Shown: one piece after another, positions 17,701 through 25,003 of the stretch
Layout of the letters: the number at the start of each line of letters is the position of its first letter
Numbering within the stretch: position 1 is the stretch's first letter
Program-made: the position numbers and the translations under genes
Notes under the pieces: model-generated
The model's input: only the letters and a program-made list of their open reading frames with translations
Database searches by the model: none
Told to the model about the DNA's origin: nothing
NCBI GenBank assembly: GCA_937927195.1
Contig: CALBCY010000032.1
Coordinates: forward strand, 1-35,235
Source: an uncultured Chitinophagales bacterium
Lineage (GTDB): Bacteria > Bacteroidota > Bacteroidia > Chitinophagales > UBA2359
Reading direction: 5' to 3'
Length of the DNA stretch: 35,235 nucleotides

Positions 17701-19804
17701 CACTTGCTTATTTGACGATTGTGTGGGCGTTTGTGGGGGGACAGCTACAGAAGGTTGTACCGATCCGACGGCTTGTAACTTTGACTCCACTGCAGATTGC
17801 AATGATGGCTCTTGCTTGGTAGATGATTGTGCGGGAGTTTGTGGGGGGACAGCTACAGAAGGTTGTACCGATCCAACGGCTTGTAACTTTGACTCCACTG
17901 CAGATTGCAATGATGGATCTTGCTTGGTAGACGATTGTGCGGGTGTTTGTGGAGGGACTGCTACAGAAGGTTGCACCGATCCAACGGCTTGTAACTTTGA
18001 CTCAACTGCAGATTGCAATGATGGCTCTTGCTTGGTAGACGATTGCGCAGGCGTTTGTGGAGGGACAGCTACAGAAGGTTGTACTGATCCGACGGCTTGT
18101 AACTTTGACTCCACTGCAGATTGTAATGATGGCTCTTGCTTGGTAGACGATTGTGCGGGTGTTTGTGGGGGGACAGCTACTGAAGGTTGCACCGATCCGA
18201 CGGCTTGTAACTTTGACTCCACTGCAGATTGCAATGACGGCTCTTGTGAAAGCATTTCTTGCCTAGGAGGAGGAATCAGTTCTACCATCTATCAAGACAT
18301 GAATGAAAATGGCAGCTTCGAAACAGGAGAACCTTTTGTTCAAGGCGTAACTGTAAATGCAGTATCCTATGGAACGGATGGGATCTTAGGAACGGCAGAT
18401 GACATGAACTTTAATACCACTACAAATACAAATGGATATTTCCTTTTAAATGGAATGGTTCCAGGAAACTATCAAGTAACATTAGATGTAACTACTCCTT
18501 ACTTCTTTACAAATGGCACAGCTTCAAGTATTTTCAATACAGTTGTTGTAAACGCTTCTATCTCAGCAATTGGAACTGGAGGATTTGTTCCAGTCTATCA
18601 AGAAAATGAAGGATGTGATCTGGATATCCCACTAAATACCGGTTGGAACATTATTTCGTCTTATTGCATCCCAGATGATGCTGACATGCCAGATGTCTTT
18701 AACTCAATAGCTGGTTCTGTTATTCAAGTGAAAGATTTACAAAATGTATATGTTCCTCAATTGAACTACAATACAATGGATCCTTGGGATATCACACAAG
18801 GGTATCAAGTCAAAACCAATCAAACAAGCAACTTGAACATTAATGGTGCAAATGAAGCAGATCCATTGGTTGATCAAATTCCTTTGAACAGTGGTTGGAA
18901 CATTATAGCATATTGGTTGAAAGGCGGTGATGCTGATCCAAATGATGTATTTGACGATTATTCACCGAATGTGATTCAAGTTAAAAACTTGTATGGAGCT
19001 TATGTTCCAGCTTTAGGCGCAAATAGCATGGGTAACATGACTGTAACAGAAGGTTATCAGGTTAAAATGGCCAATGCAGATGTGATGAGTTATGATCCAG
19101 CAGATGGAGTTTATCTCAGACCTACTGATGATGCAGCAGAGATAATTCAACCTGAGCATTTCGTCAGAGATGGTGATGTGCACCCGAATAACAGTACAGT
19201 TGTTATTATTTCACCTTCAACAAATCAATTGAACTATGGTGATGAAATAGGTATATTCAGCGAAGATGGAATGCTTGTTGGTGCAGGAGTTTACCAAGGT
19301 GGGCATATTGGAATGTTGGTTTATGGTGCAGAAGCATCTAATGAACAAAGCGGCGTTGATCAGGATTCGAATCCTGGTATTCTTACTGGTGAAAAATATG
19401 ATTTCAGACTTTGGGACAAATTGGAGCAAAATGAAAAACTGTTAGATCTTGAAATCATGGAAGGTCCAAACAATTTTGAAAAAGATGCCTTGACCATCGC
19501 TGCTTTTAAAACGAATACTGGAATTGAAGACATTTCACCAATAGAAATAAACGCTGTTCCAAATCCAGTTTCAGATCAGGTAATTTTTAATATCTCACTG
19601 AATCAAAACAGTAAGAACATCAAAATACAATTGTTCAGTATGGATGGCAAACTGATTGAAGAGATTGTAAACGATGGCGAATTGGGATCAGGATTGCATC
19701 AAGTTCCTTACAATGTTTCTCACTTGGCAGATGGAATTTACATGTACAAATTGATCGCTGATGATAAAGTGATCAGTATTGAGAAGTTGACAGTGGCCAA
19801 ATAG
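14747..19804 (+). CDS. T9SS-exported M4/M36-like metalloprotease with 36-aa cysteine repeats (1685 aa)
   Basis: Order: signal peptide (1-27); FTP/PepSY-type propeptide (about 30-230, 'VRFQQVFGEIPVSKSEIVVT'); gluzincin catalytic domain with HELFH (433-437, zinc His and catalytic Glu434) and 'EGSADYW' (Glu456, third ligand); PKD domain (about 596-680, 'SWSWTFPGGTP'); CUB-like domain (about 692-820); seven GCTDPxACNF repeats of 36 residues (931-1172; copies 3-6 identical as protein); SdrD B-like domain ('DMNENGSFETGEPFVQGV', about 1185-1270); a double 'GWNIISSY...IQVKDL...GYQVK' module (1290-1600); and a T9SS type A sorting domain (about 1605-1685, 'PNPVSDQVIFN', ending IEKLTVAK). Expected to be secreted, matured by loss of the propeptide and anchored or released at the surface. 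ATG 14747 is preferred to the TTG at 14729, as the signal peptide starts MKQS. M4 or M36 cannot be separated by eye. No operon partner. Confidence 0.92.
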   Translation: MKQSILKTKHLISCAITLLLLGNILLAQKPMAERGFEINPQLEERSEIIENKRIDLNTGLPLSIYNLHYKVKDARPEEMALQYLQEQGAQLGLPKGQLDNLKHYFTRSSDIGHTVRFQQVFGEIPVSKSEIVVTIDPNNFVTFISSTYKKEAYFPQTNTVLSEMDARQIAENHIRLNSETTFERTEMLIFHHPVSKQSILVYDVLTNCPNPLGEWHVFVDVETGEVVKAVDEAVYDHGHGDDDESETSSNSTRVNGNVWTPPMALPAMPATGTGNVFDPDPLLSAGVTYGTGGYTDNGDANSADLTSQIFNETLLDITLTGGNYTLYGIYAGEVDWDTPNDGIQSQTSSAFNFNRSDAGFEAVNIYYHVDASMRYINTVLNCPVAPQQNGGVAEFDPHGAGGADNSYYTGGTQRISFGEGCVDDGEDSDVIHHELFHGIHDWVTGGNLSNTQGLSEGSADYWAVSYNRGSARTQFTVADPQWNWVFNWDGHNECWGGRVTNYGGTYPDDVTAGCLHTCGQIWSTCIMGIWDQLGQQTADKLMIEGLSMTGGSSNQDDAANAVYQAAINLGINGPDLQAIHAQLSGCGYTLPSLPGPPVANFEADQTEFCVDTSPSVSFNDLSTGDPVINSWSWTFPGGTPATSTSPNPTVTYSSAGIYDVTLQVCNGNAECDVITLTNYITVISAANCPNDCHPTFFDSGGSTGQYQDDENMEWTFCPLDPTCEKIEMTFTSVDIEATTGTGIQDGCWDFLSIYNGASTGSPVLAETLCGELEGSGDTPSVASSLLQAGDVFTSTSASGCLTITFSSDASVTNNGWSADLICVGACSCPTFTSVDSPPASVACDGSIGLNALTSNNASADLSFNWSISSGAAFANLNNATSPTANITFDNTSCSAEDVEISLNILCTIDNSVLFDGVVGSSSVQVCADAYGCTDPTACNFDSTASCDDASCQVLDACGVCGGSGTAGCNDPSACNFNSAAACDDGTCLFDDCVGVCGGTATEGCTDPTACNFDSTADCNDGSCLVDDCAGVCGGTATEGCTDPTACNFDSTADCNDGSCLVDDCAGVCGGTATEGCTDPTACNFDSTADCNDGSCLVDDCAGVCGGTATEGCTDPTACNFDSTADCNDGSCLVDDCAGVCGGTATEGCTDPTACNFDSTADCNDGSCESISCLGGGISSTIYQDMNENGSFETGEPFVQGVTVNAVSYGTDGILGTADDMNFNTTTNTNGYFLLNGMVPGNYQVTLDVTTPYFFTNGTASSIFNTVVVNASISAIGTGGFVPVYQENEGCDLDIPLNTGWNIISSYCIPDDADMPDVFNSIAGSVIQVKDLQNVYVPQLNYNTMDPWDITQGYQVKTNQTSNLNINGANEADPLVDQIPLNSGWNIIAYWLKGGDADPNDVFDDYSPNVIQVKNLYGAYVPALGANSMGNMTVTEGYQVKMANADVMSYDPADGVYLRPTDDAAEIIQPEHFVRDGDVHPNNSTVVIISPSTNQLNYGDEIGIFSEDGMLVGAGVYQGGHIGMLVYGAEASNEQSGVDQDSNPGILTGEKYDFRLWDKLEQNEKLLDLEIMEGPNNFEKDALTIAAFKTNTGIEDISPIEINAVPNPVSDQVIFNISLNQNSKNIKIQLFSMDGKLIEEIVNDGELGSGLHQVPYNVSHLADGIYMYKLIADDKVISIEKLTVAK
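17537..18262 (+). repeat. 108-bp tandem repeat, 6.7 copies, coding
   Basis: Units start at 17537, 17645, 17753, 17861, 17969, 18077 and 18185, each 108 bp, inside the 1685-aa protease gene. Copies 3-6 are close to identical in DNA and identical in protein. The seventh is cut off after NDGSC. Each unit contributes six cysteines. Confidence 0.95.
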
Positions 19805-19855
19805 CCTTTAGCCTTTAGCCTTTAGCCTTTAGCCTTTAGCCTTTAGCCTTTAGCC
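19802..19855. repeat. Heptamer array (TAGCCTT) x 7.7
   Basis: A perfect TAGCCTT array of 54 bp. Its first TAG is the stop codon of the 1685-aa gene. Non-coding simple repeat, prone to slippage. Confidence 0.9.
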
Positions 19856-19869
19856 GAAAAAACAATCAA

Positions 19870-19904
19870 AATCCCTTGTTCCAAAATGAACAAGGGATTT
19901 TTTT
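19870..19904 (+). terminator. Bidirectional terminator between convergent T9SS genes
   Basis: AATCCCTTGTTC and GAACAAGGGATT pair over 12 bp with a 6-base loop, followed by a T-run on the plus strand. On the minus strand a looser T-rich tail follows. It separates the 1685-aa gene from the convergent 723-aa gene. Confidence 0.88.
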
Positions 19905-19992
19905 AGGTGGTATATTTTGCAGAGTGGATTGGTTTCAGGATGGTCTGTGGACGCGATATACCGCTTGCCAATTGTTTACCTCTAGTATTTAT

Positions 19993-22164
19993 TTAATTTA
20001 CTACAATAAATCTTTTTGTTATCACCTTATCTACTTGGGTCATTTTAAGCAAAAACATTCCATCATTCAAATGAGTCGTCGGATATTTGATTACGGTTTT
20101 GCCCCTAGGTAATTGTCTAATGCTCAACAAATCTATTTGCTTGCCTTCGATGTTTATTATTTCCAAAACAACTTTTTCTGCTTCTTCCAATTCAAGATCG
20201 AAATTGATTTCTGTTCTGGCTGGATTTGGATTAAGTGAAATTTTAATATTGCTTGAAATTCCTTCAATTCCTGTTTCAGAAGACTTCAAGGCAGCAACGA
20301 TTAAATCATCTTTTTCATAATTCGGATTTCCTTGTAGAAATTCGATTTCAAGAATTCGTTCTTCCTCTAAAACAGCATCCCAGCTTTTTACAATAAAGCT
20401 TTCGCCCGATTTAATTCCATTGACTCCATCAAGAGTTTCGTCAATACCATATATCAACATTCCGGCTATTCCATTGTCCTGATAAACCGATGAGCCTACC
20501 AAGATACCATCATGTGTGAAAACAGCAATTTCATCTTCCGTATTAAATATTCCTTCGCTATCCATTAAAATGAAAGTGGCATTGTTTGGGTGTGGTGCAA
20601 GATTTCTTGTGAAATGAACAGGTTGCAGTCTGGCAATCTCTTCATTAGATTCAGGTCTTAACATTGCATCTATTGGATCGTACATCAAGGTATTTGAATT
20701 GGCCATTTTCACCTGATAACCTTGAGTTATTTCCATATCGCCCATTCCATTAAATCCAACTGCAGGAGTATAAGCTCCGTTCAAATTCTTAACCTGAATT
20801 ACGTCTGTAACTATGTCAGCAAAGACATCAACCGGATCGGCGACACCGTTTTTTAACCAGTAGGCGATAATGTTCCATCCACTATTCATTGGAATCACAT
20901 CAATTAATGGATCTACTTCATTTGAACCATTAATATTCAAAGTTGTAGCAACCGAAGTTTTTACTTGATAACCGTTTGAGATTTCCCAGCCACTGAAAGT
21001 GTTGAATCCAAGCGCAGGAGAATAAACATCTTCCAAATCTTTTACCTGTATTACATCATTGTTAATACCTGAAAATATAGCGATCATGTCATCGCTTACT
21101 GGGTCGCAATAACTAGAAATAATATTCCAACCTAAATCTAAAGGAATGTTCAAAGAACAAACATTCTCGCAAGAGGAAGAATCTATAACTGTAATGTTTA
21201 GAGTGTCGACGATGGGACAAAGTCCTTCGATTATTGCAAGATAATAATAGGTTTCGTTTGTGGTTATAGTAATTTCATCATTCGCCAACATTACATTTCC
21301 AGGGGAACTAAACCAGTCCCCACCTGTTGGTAATTCAACAGGTAGTAAATCTGATAAATTAACCACTTCAGTTTCACAAAGAGTAACTTCAGTTGAAAAT
21401 ATATTGTTGGTTTGTACTTGGATAAAATCCGTTCCTAAATTTGCACAATCTCCTACAGTTTCATATTCTATAGTATATAACCCAAATTGAGGATTGATGA
21501 TTTCACCAGTAACCAGGTCGATACTCATTCCAAGAGGAATAGCATCTGCAGAAGTAAGTGTAAAAGTTCCTCCAGTAGTAATATTTGGGTCCAAATTGGG
21601 GAGAACATTGGTGCCTTCACAAATTGGTGCATCATATGAAAAAGTGGTGTTGTCTTGTTCTAATAAGTCCAAAGTAAAACTCAAGCTGCTTTCACAAGAA
21701 CCCTCAGTTGTTGTATGATTTACAGACAAATCAATACCGGAAAGTGAAGGAGTAAGCGTCGATAAATCTATAACTGGTGGGTTGTTTGTAATAGCACCAA
21801 TAGGAGTTTGATTTGGTCCAAAAAACCACTCGTTTGTTCCAGGCGCACCAAAAGAAACAATGGTGTCCAAATTAACCGTCAAGGCTTCGCACAATTCTGA
21901 ATAAATTTGAGTGATTGTGGTATCAACTGAACAATTGGTATTGGTAATATTTACTGCGTCTGGAAAACTATAGTCTCCATGCGTGCAAATACCATTAATA
22001 GTATTGGTGGGATTGTCTATCACAATGTTAGCTGCAACCAAACTTGAAGAAAGTCCAATCGATAACAATAGAAAAAATAAGGATTTAAAATAACGTTTCG
22101 AGCAAGAAAACTGGTCGATAAATATAGAAGATTCAGAAAAAAAAGAGGAGCTAAATAGGGGCAT
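19993..22164 (-). CDS. T9SS-exported surface protein (723 aa)
   Basis: An export signal lies at about residues 28-47 (KSLFFLLLSIGLSSSLVAA) after an unusually long N-terminal region. ATG 22164 is chosen over TTG 22182. Residues about 50-335 are Ig-like strands with paired cysteines ('CEALTVNLDTIVSFG', 'CETEVVNLSDLLP'), like adhesin-type modules of large Bacteroidota surface proteins. Residues 336-640 hold the double 'GWNIISSY ... VIQVKDLEDVY ... GYQVK' module, homologous to residues 1290-1600 of the convergent 1685-aa protease. The end (about 645-723: 'SLNPNPARTEINFDLE ... VITKRFIVVN') is a T9SS type A sorting domain. No enzymatic motif is visible; a structural or adhesive role is inferred. 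Confidence 0.9.
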   Translation of the reverse strand: MPLFSSSFFSESSIFIDQFSCSKRYFKSLFFLLLSIGLSSSLVAANIVIDNPTNTINGICTHGDYSFPDAVNITNTNCSVDTTITQIYSELCEALTVNLDTIVSFGAPGTNEWFFGPNQTPIGAITNNPPVIDLSTLTPSLSGIDLSVNHTTTEGSCESSLSFTLDLLEQDNTTFSYDAPICEGTNVLPNLDPNITTGGTFTLTSADAIPLGMSIDLVTGEIINPQFGLYTIEYETVGDCANLGTDFIQVQTNNIFSTEVTLCETEVVNLSDLLPVELPTGGDWFSSPGNVMLANDEITITTNETYYYLAIIEGLCPIVDTLNITVIDSSSCENVCSLNIPLDLGWNIISSYCDPVSDDMIAIFSGINNDVIQVKDLEDVYSPALGFNTFSGWEISNGYQVKTSVATTLNINGSNEVDPLIDVIPMNSGWNIIAYWLKNGVADPVDVFADIVTDVIQVKNLNGAYTPAVGFNGMGDMEITQGYQVKMANSNTLMYDPIDAMLRPESNEEIARLQPVHFTRNLAPHPNNATFILMDSEGIFNTEDEIAVFTHDGILVGSSVYQDNGIAGMLIYGIDETLDGVNGIKSGESFIVKSWDAVLEEERILEIEFLQGNPNYEKDDLIVAALKSSETGIEGISSNIKISLNPNPARTEINFDLELEEAEKVVLEIINIEGKQIDLLSIRQLPRGKTVIKYPTTHLNDGMFLLKMTQVDKVITKRFIVVN

Positions 22165-22495
22165 ATTTAATATTTTAGGCAATTGGGGTTCACAAATAAA
22201 AGTTATAAGTTACAACAATCTAATTTATTTAGGGCAAACATTTGTCAAAATCTAGTCATGTTAGAGAAACAGATTTATTTCCATTTTGGTATTTCAAAAT
22301 TCTATTTATCATCTTCTTAATACAAATGCAATAATATATTCTAAATAAATAGACTGAGCTCTATTTATTCATAGATCAAAATCAATCTTTAAATAACGTT
22401 TTTATAATTGATTTACGTTTTGTCGGTTTTGTACAATTTTATTTTATCAAATTCCATGAATTTTGCTTCAATTAATTCATGTTAAAACACATAAA
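22165..22495. other. Divergent intergenic region
   Basis: About 330 bp, very AT-rich, between the starts of the 723-aa gene (minus) and the SDR gene (plus), so it should hold both promoters. TACGTTTTG (about 22412) is a near match to a -7 box for the plus-strand gene. No convincing -33/-7 pair and no ORF. Confidence 0.4.
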
Positions 22496-23128
22496 ATGAA
22501 AAAGAGAATTATCATCTTTGGAGCAACCGGTGGAACAGGGCAAGAACTTGTTAAACAAGCATTGGAACAAAATCATGAAGTAACTGCATTTGTTCGCAGC
22601 CCAAATAAATTAAAGATTAAAAACAAAAATTTAAAAATTTATCAAGGGAACGTTTTAAAAATTGAGGAGGTAAATGAAGCCATTCAAAATCATGAAATTG
22701 TTCTTTGTAGCCTTGGAATGCCAGCCTCTGACAAAAGTACCTTAAGGACTGATGGAACAATGAACATTATCAAATCAATGCATGCAAATGGAGTAAAAAG
22801 ATTAATTTGTCAAACATCTTTGGGCTTTGGCGATAGTAAAGATTTTTTGCCTTGGCATATGAAGTATTTTATAGTTCCGCTAATTTTAAAAAATGCATTC
22901 AGAGATCATGAACTTCAAGAGTCGAAAATTGAAGCATCTAAATTGGATTGGACAATTGTTAAACCAGGCAATATGACCAATGGAAAGAAAAGCGGAAATT
23001 ACCTTTTTGGTTTTGCTCCTACCAAAAAGATTAAATTAAAAATTTCCAGAGCGGACGTTGCTCATTTTATGTTGAATCAAATCTCAAACACTCAATTTCT
23101 CAGAAAAAAAGTTGGTATATCTTATTAA
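22496..23128 (+). CDS. NAD(P)-binding atypical SDR, NmrA/BVR-B-like (210 aa)
   Basis: The N-terminus 'KKRIIIFGATGGTGQELVKQ' is a Rossmann motif (GATGGTG, the GxxGxxG dinucleotide loop), followed by 'VTAFVRSPNKL' where an Arg suits NADP(H) binding, then 'VLCSLGMP' and 'VKRLICQTSLGFGDS' at the positions of strands 4 and 5. 'LDWTIVKPGNMTNG' is typical of the NAD(P)H-binding (PF13460) group that includes biliverdin reductase B. It is likely a cytoplasmic reductase or redox-sensing protein; substrate unknown. Start ATG 22496 is used, as the longer TTG frame adds only 11 non-conserved residues. It stands alone. Confidence 0.85.
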   Translation: MKKRIIIFGATGGTGQELVKQALEQNHEVTAFVRSPNKLKIKNKNLKIYQGNVLKIEEVNEAIQNHEIVLCSLGMPASDKSTLRTDGTMNIIKSMHANGVKRLICQTSLGFGDSKDFLPWHMKYFIVPLILKNAFRDHELQESKIEASKLDWTIVKPGNMTNGKKSGNYLFGFAPTKKIKLKISRADVAHFMLNQISNTQFLRKKVGISY

Positions 23129-23470
23129 CAGAACTAACCCTAATTCAAAGAGAATAAGGATCAGTCTGTGGATAGCAGCGTATATAGCTATCCAAAATAA
23201 AGAGAATGGTATGCAAATTCGATTGGGCTTTTATCGAAGTGTTTACCAGAATAAATTTAAGGTTTTGGTTCTTGAAATTTATTCTAGCGGTGGGTTAAAA
23301 CCCATCGCTAGCAATCTTTTACCTTTTCAAATAGTTTTTTTTCGTGAAAATTCTTGAACAAACTAATTGAAAAAAAAATCCTTTTTCAAAAGTTTCAACT
23401 TTAATTTATTATCAATTACACAAATAAATTAGTTCTTAAACGTACAAATTTAAGACAGCTAACAATTCAC
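23129..23470. repeat. Cluster of three hairpins after the SDR gene
   Basis: Three inverted repeats lie in a row: GGATAGC/GCTATCC (23170-23193), AGAATAAATTT/AAATTTATTCT (23248-23258 and 23275-23285, perfect 11 bp) and CTAGCGGTGGGTT/AACCCATCGCTAG (23284-23311, 13-bp stem with one wobble). No ORF is convincing here. The first hairpin may serve as the SDR terminator, though it lacks a T-run. Confidence 0.6.
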
Positions 23471-23671
23471 TTAAAAATGAATATTGTAAAAAATCTCCAC
23501 CTTCTAATCACCGAACAAAACAAAAGCTGACCAATATTTTACAGGTGAATTTTTATGCTTTTGAAGAATTTTTCTTTTTGCCATTCATAAGGAATGACTA
23601 ATACCAAGACCATTTTGATAAAACTGGTAAAAGTATTCCATCAACTGATAAGAGATTTTATCATTTACCAT
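23471..23671 (-). pseudogene. Relic of a CHAT-domain (caspase-like) protease, C-terminal end
   Basis: In one minus-strand frame the sequence reads 'VNDKISYQLMEYFYQFYQNG', 'LGISHSL', stop, 'MAKRKILQKHKNSPVKYWSA', 'FVLFGD', stop. This is the hallmark C-terminus of CHAT domains: a Trp/Val-x-D start, 'LMxxFYxxL..G', 'ALxxAKxxxL', 'P..YWAAFVLxGD'. Two stop codons (TGA and TAG) break it and the rest of the domain with the His/Cys dyad is absent. The fragment ends at the left inverted repeat of the IS4-family element, and no CHAT sequence is recognisable beyond the element's right end, so the 5' part was lost or lies elsewhere. Confidence 0.65.
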
Positions 23672-23672
23672 A

Positions 23673-25003
23673 AACAATAGTTCGGTAACTTTTTAGGGTG
23701 AAATTTGGGTAATAAAAAAGGAAGGATCATATTGGTAAAATGCAACTTCTCCCAAACAACCCTTCCGATCAGAGCAAAACCCTGACCGAAAAAATACTAA
23801 ATAAAATTGAAGGCTTATCAAAGCCTAGCAAAATTTTTTTCATAAACACGATTTTTTTATTTTTATCTATGCGAGGTCGATATACATTTAAGGGCTTTGA
23901 AAGATATGGGCAATATTGCGAAAAATCGTATCGGCTTCATTTTGAAAAGGAATTTGATTTTCTTGTTTTCAATGTGGAATTGGCCAAATCTAATTTGTCT
24001 GAAAACCTCATTATTGCTTTTGATCCATGCTATCTCCCAAAAAGTGGTAAACATACTCCAGGAAAAGGGCGTTTCTGGAGTGGCTGTTTAGGCCAAGCTG
24101 CACCAGGTTTAGAAATTGGTGGACTAGCTGTGATTGATTTGGATAACAATACCGCTTTAAGTCTGGAGTCCATTCAAACACCCAATTCAGATGAGCTAAA
24201 AACACAAGACAAAACAATAGTGAATCACTATGCAGATTTTGTTATAAACAGAAGTTCACTCCTTTCCCAACTTTCTGAGTATTTAGTAGTGGATGCTTAT
24301 TTCAGTAAGCAAAATTTCATTAATGCAGTTCTAGAAAACACTAGTTTGCAGATCGTATCTAAGTTGCGTCAGGATGCAAATTTAAAGTATCTGTATAATG
24401 GACCCAAAAGAACAGCAAAAGGACGGCCTCAAAAATATGCAGGCAAAGTAAATACCAAAAATATTGATAAAAGAAAATTCAGATGGGAAGGACAGGATCA
24501 GCAAGTTATCCTTCACAGTCTTATTGTTTGGTCAGTATCATTGAAACGAAAAATTAAAGTTGTTCATGTTCAATTTCTTGACGAAGGTAAAAGCACCAAG
24601 AGATTTGCCTTGTTATACTCAACAGATCTATCTTTGGATGCATGGTCCATATTAAAGTTTTATAAAAGTCGATTCCAAATAGAATTTCTGTTCAGAGATG
24701 CCAAACAATTTACTGGACTTAGTCATTGTCAAGCTAGAAGTAAAAACAAAATTTACTTCCATACCAATATGGCTCTAACATCTGTAGGGATAGCGAAAAT
24801 AGCTCACTTCTTTAACGATAGAAAAAAACAGGAAAAGCCTTTCTCTATGGCTAGTATAAAAACCTCTTATTTCAATGAACTTATGCTCAATTTATTTATT
24901 TCAAACTTTCAGATTGACCCTGAGTTGATAAAAAACAAATCTGCAATTAATAAACTATTGTGTTTTGGCAATATTGCCGCTTAATTTTTACCGTTCTATT
25001 GTT
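23673..25003 (+). mobile_element. IS4-family insertion sequence (about 1.33 kb)
   Basis: Imperfect terminal inverted repeats bracket a single transposase gene: left AACAATAGTTCGGTAA (from 23673) and right, on the opposite strand, AACAATAGAACGGTAA (ending 25003), differing at two of 16 positions. I see no target-site duplication next to these ends, so the insertion is old, was followed by a deletion, or the true ends lie a little outside. The transposase frame is intact, so the element may still be active. Confidence 0.75.
23740..24984 (+). CDS. IS4-family DDE transposase (414 aa)
   Basis: RNase H-type transposase with the DDE triad: Asp95 in 'IIAFDPCYLPKSGKHTPGKG', Asp185 in 'LVVDAYFSK', and Glu315 in the IS4 signature Y-(2)-R-(3)-E-(6)-K (Tyr308, Arg311, Glu315, Lys322: 'FYKSRFQIEFLFRDAK'). 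The long beta-strand insertion between the second Asp and the Glu (about 195-295) is the usual place in this family. Full length with no frameshift. A purine-rich AAGGAAGG stretch lies about 13 bp before the ATG at 23740. It catalyses cut-and-paste movement of the surrounding element. Confidence 0.92.
   Translation: MQLLPNNPSDQSKTLTEKILNKIEGLSKPSKIFFINTIFLFLSMRGRYTFKGFERYGQYCEKSYRLHFEKEFDFLVFNVELAKSNLSENLIIAFDPCYLPKSGKHTPGKGRFWSGCLGQAAPGLEIGGLAVIDLDNNTALSLESIQTPNSDELKTQDKTIVNHYADFVINRSSLLSQLSEYLVVDAYFSKQNFINAVLENTSLQIVSKLRQDANLKYLYNGPKRTAKGRPQKYAGKVNTKNIDKRKFRWEGQDQQVILHSLIVWSVSLKRKIKVVHVQFLDEGKSTKRFALLYSTDLSLDAWSILKFYKSRFQIEFLFRDAKQFTGLSHCQARSKNKIYFHTNMALTSVGIAKIAHFFNDRKKQEKPFSMASIKTSYFNELMLNLFISNFQIDPELIKNKSAINKLLCFGNIAA

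Noticed and set aside
17537-18262. CRISPR-like periodicity
   Set aside because: Unit length is 108 bp without spacer/repeat alternation, and every unit is in-frame coding sequence. The 7-, 12- and 14-bp arrays also lack spacers. No cas gene is present.
17599-18288. Long minus-strand open frame (229 codons) with perfect internal repeats
   Set aside because: It is the antisense shadow of the 108-bp coding array: because 108 is a multiple of three, a frame open in one unit is open in all. The sense frame has domains and a sorting signal.
18614-19804. Possible second gene for the GWNIISSY module
   Set aside because: The module is in frame with the protease, with no start or ribosome site between. 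The paralog in the facing gene shows that it is a fused domain.
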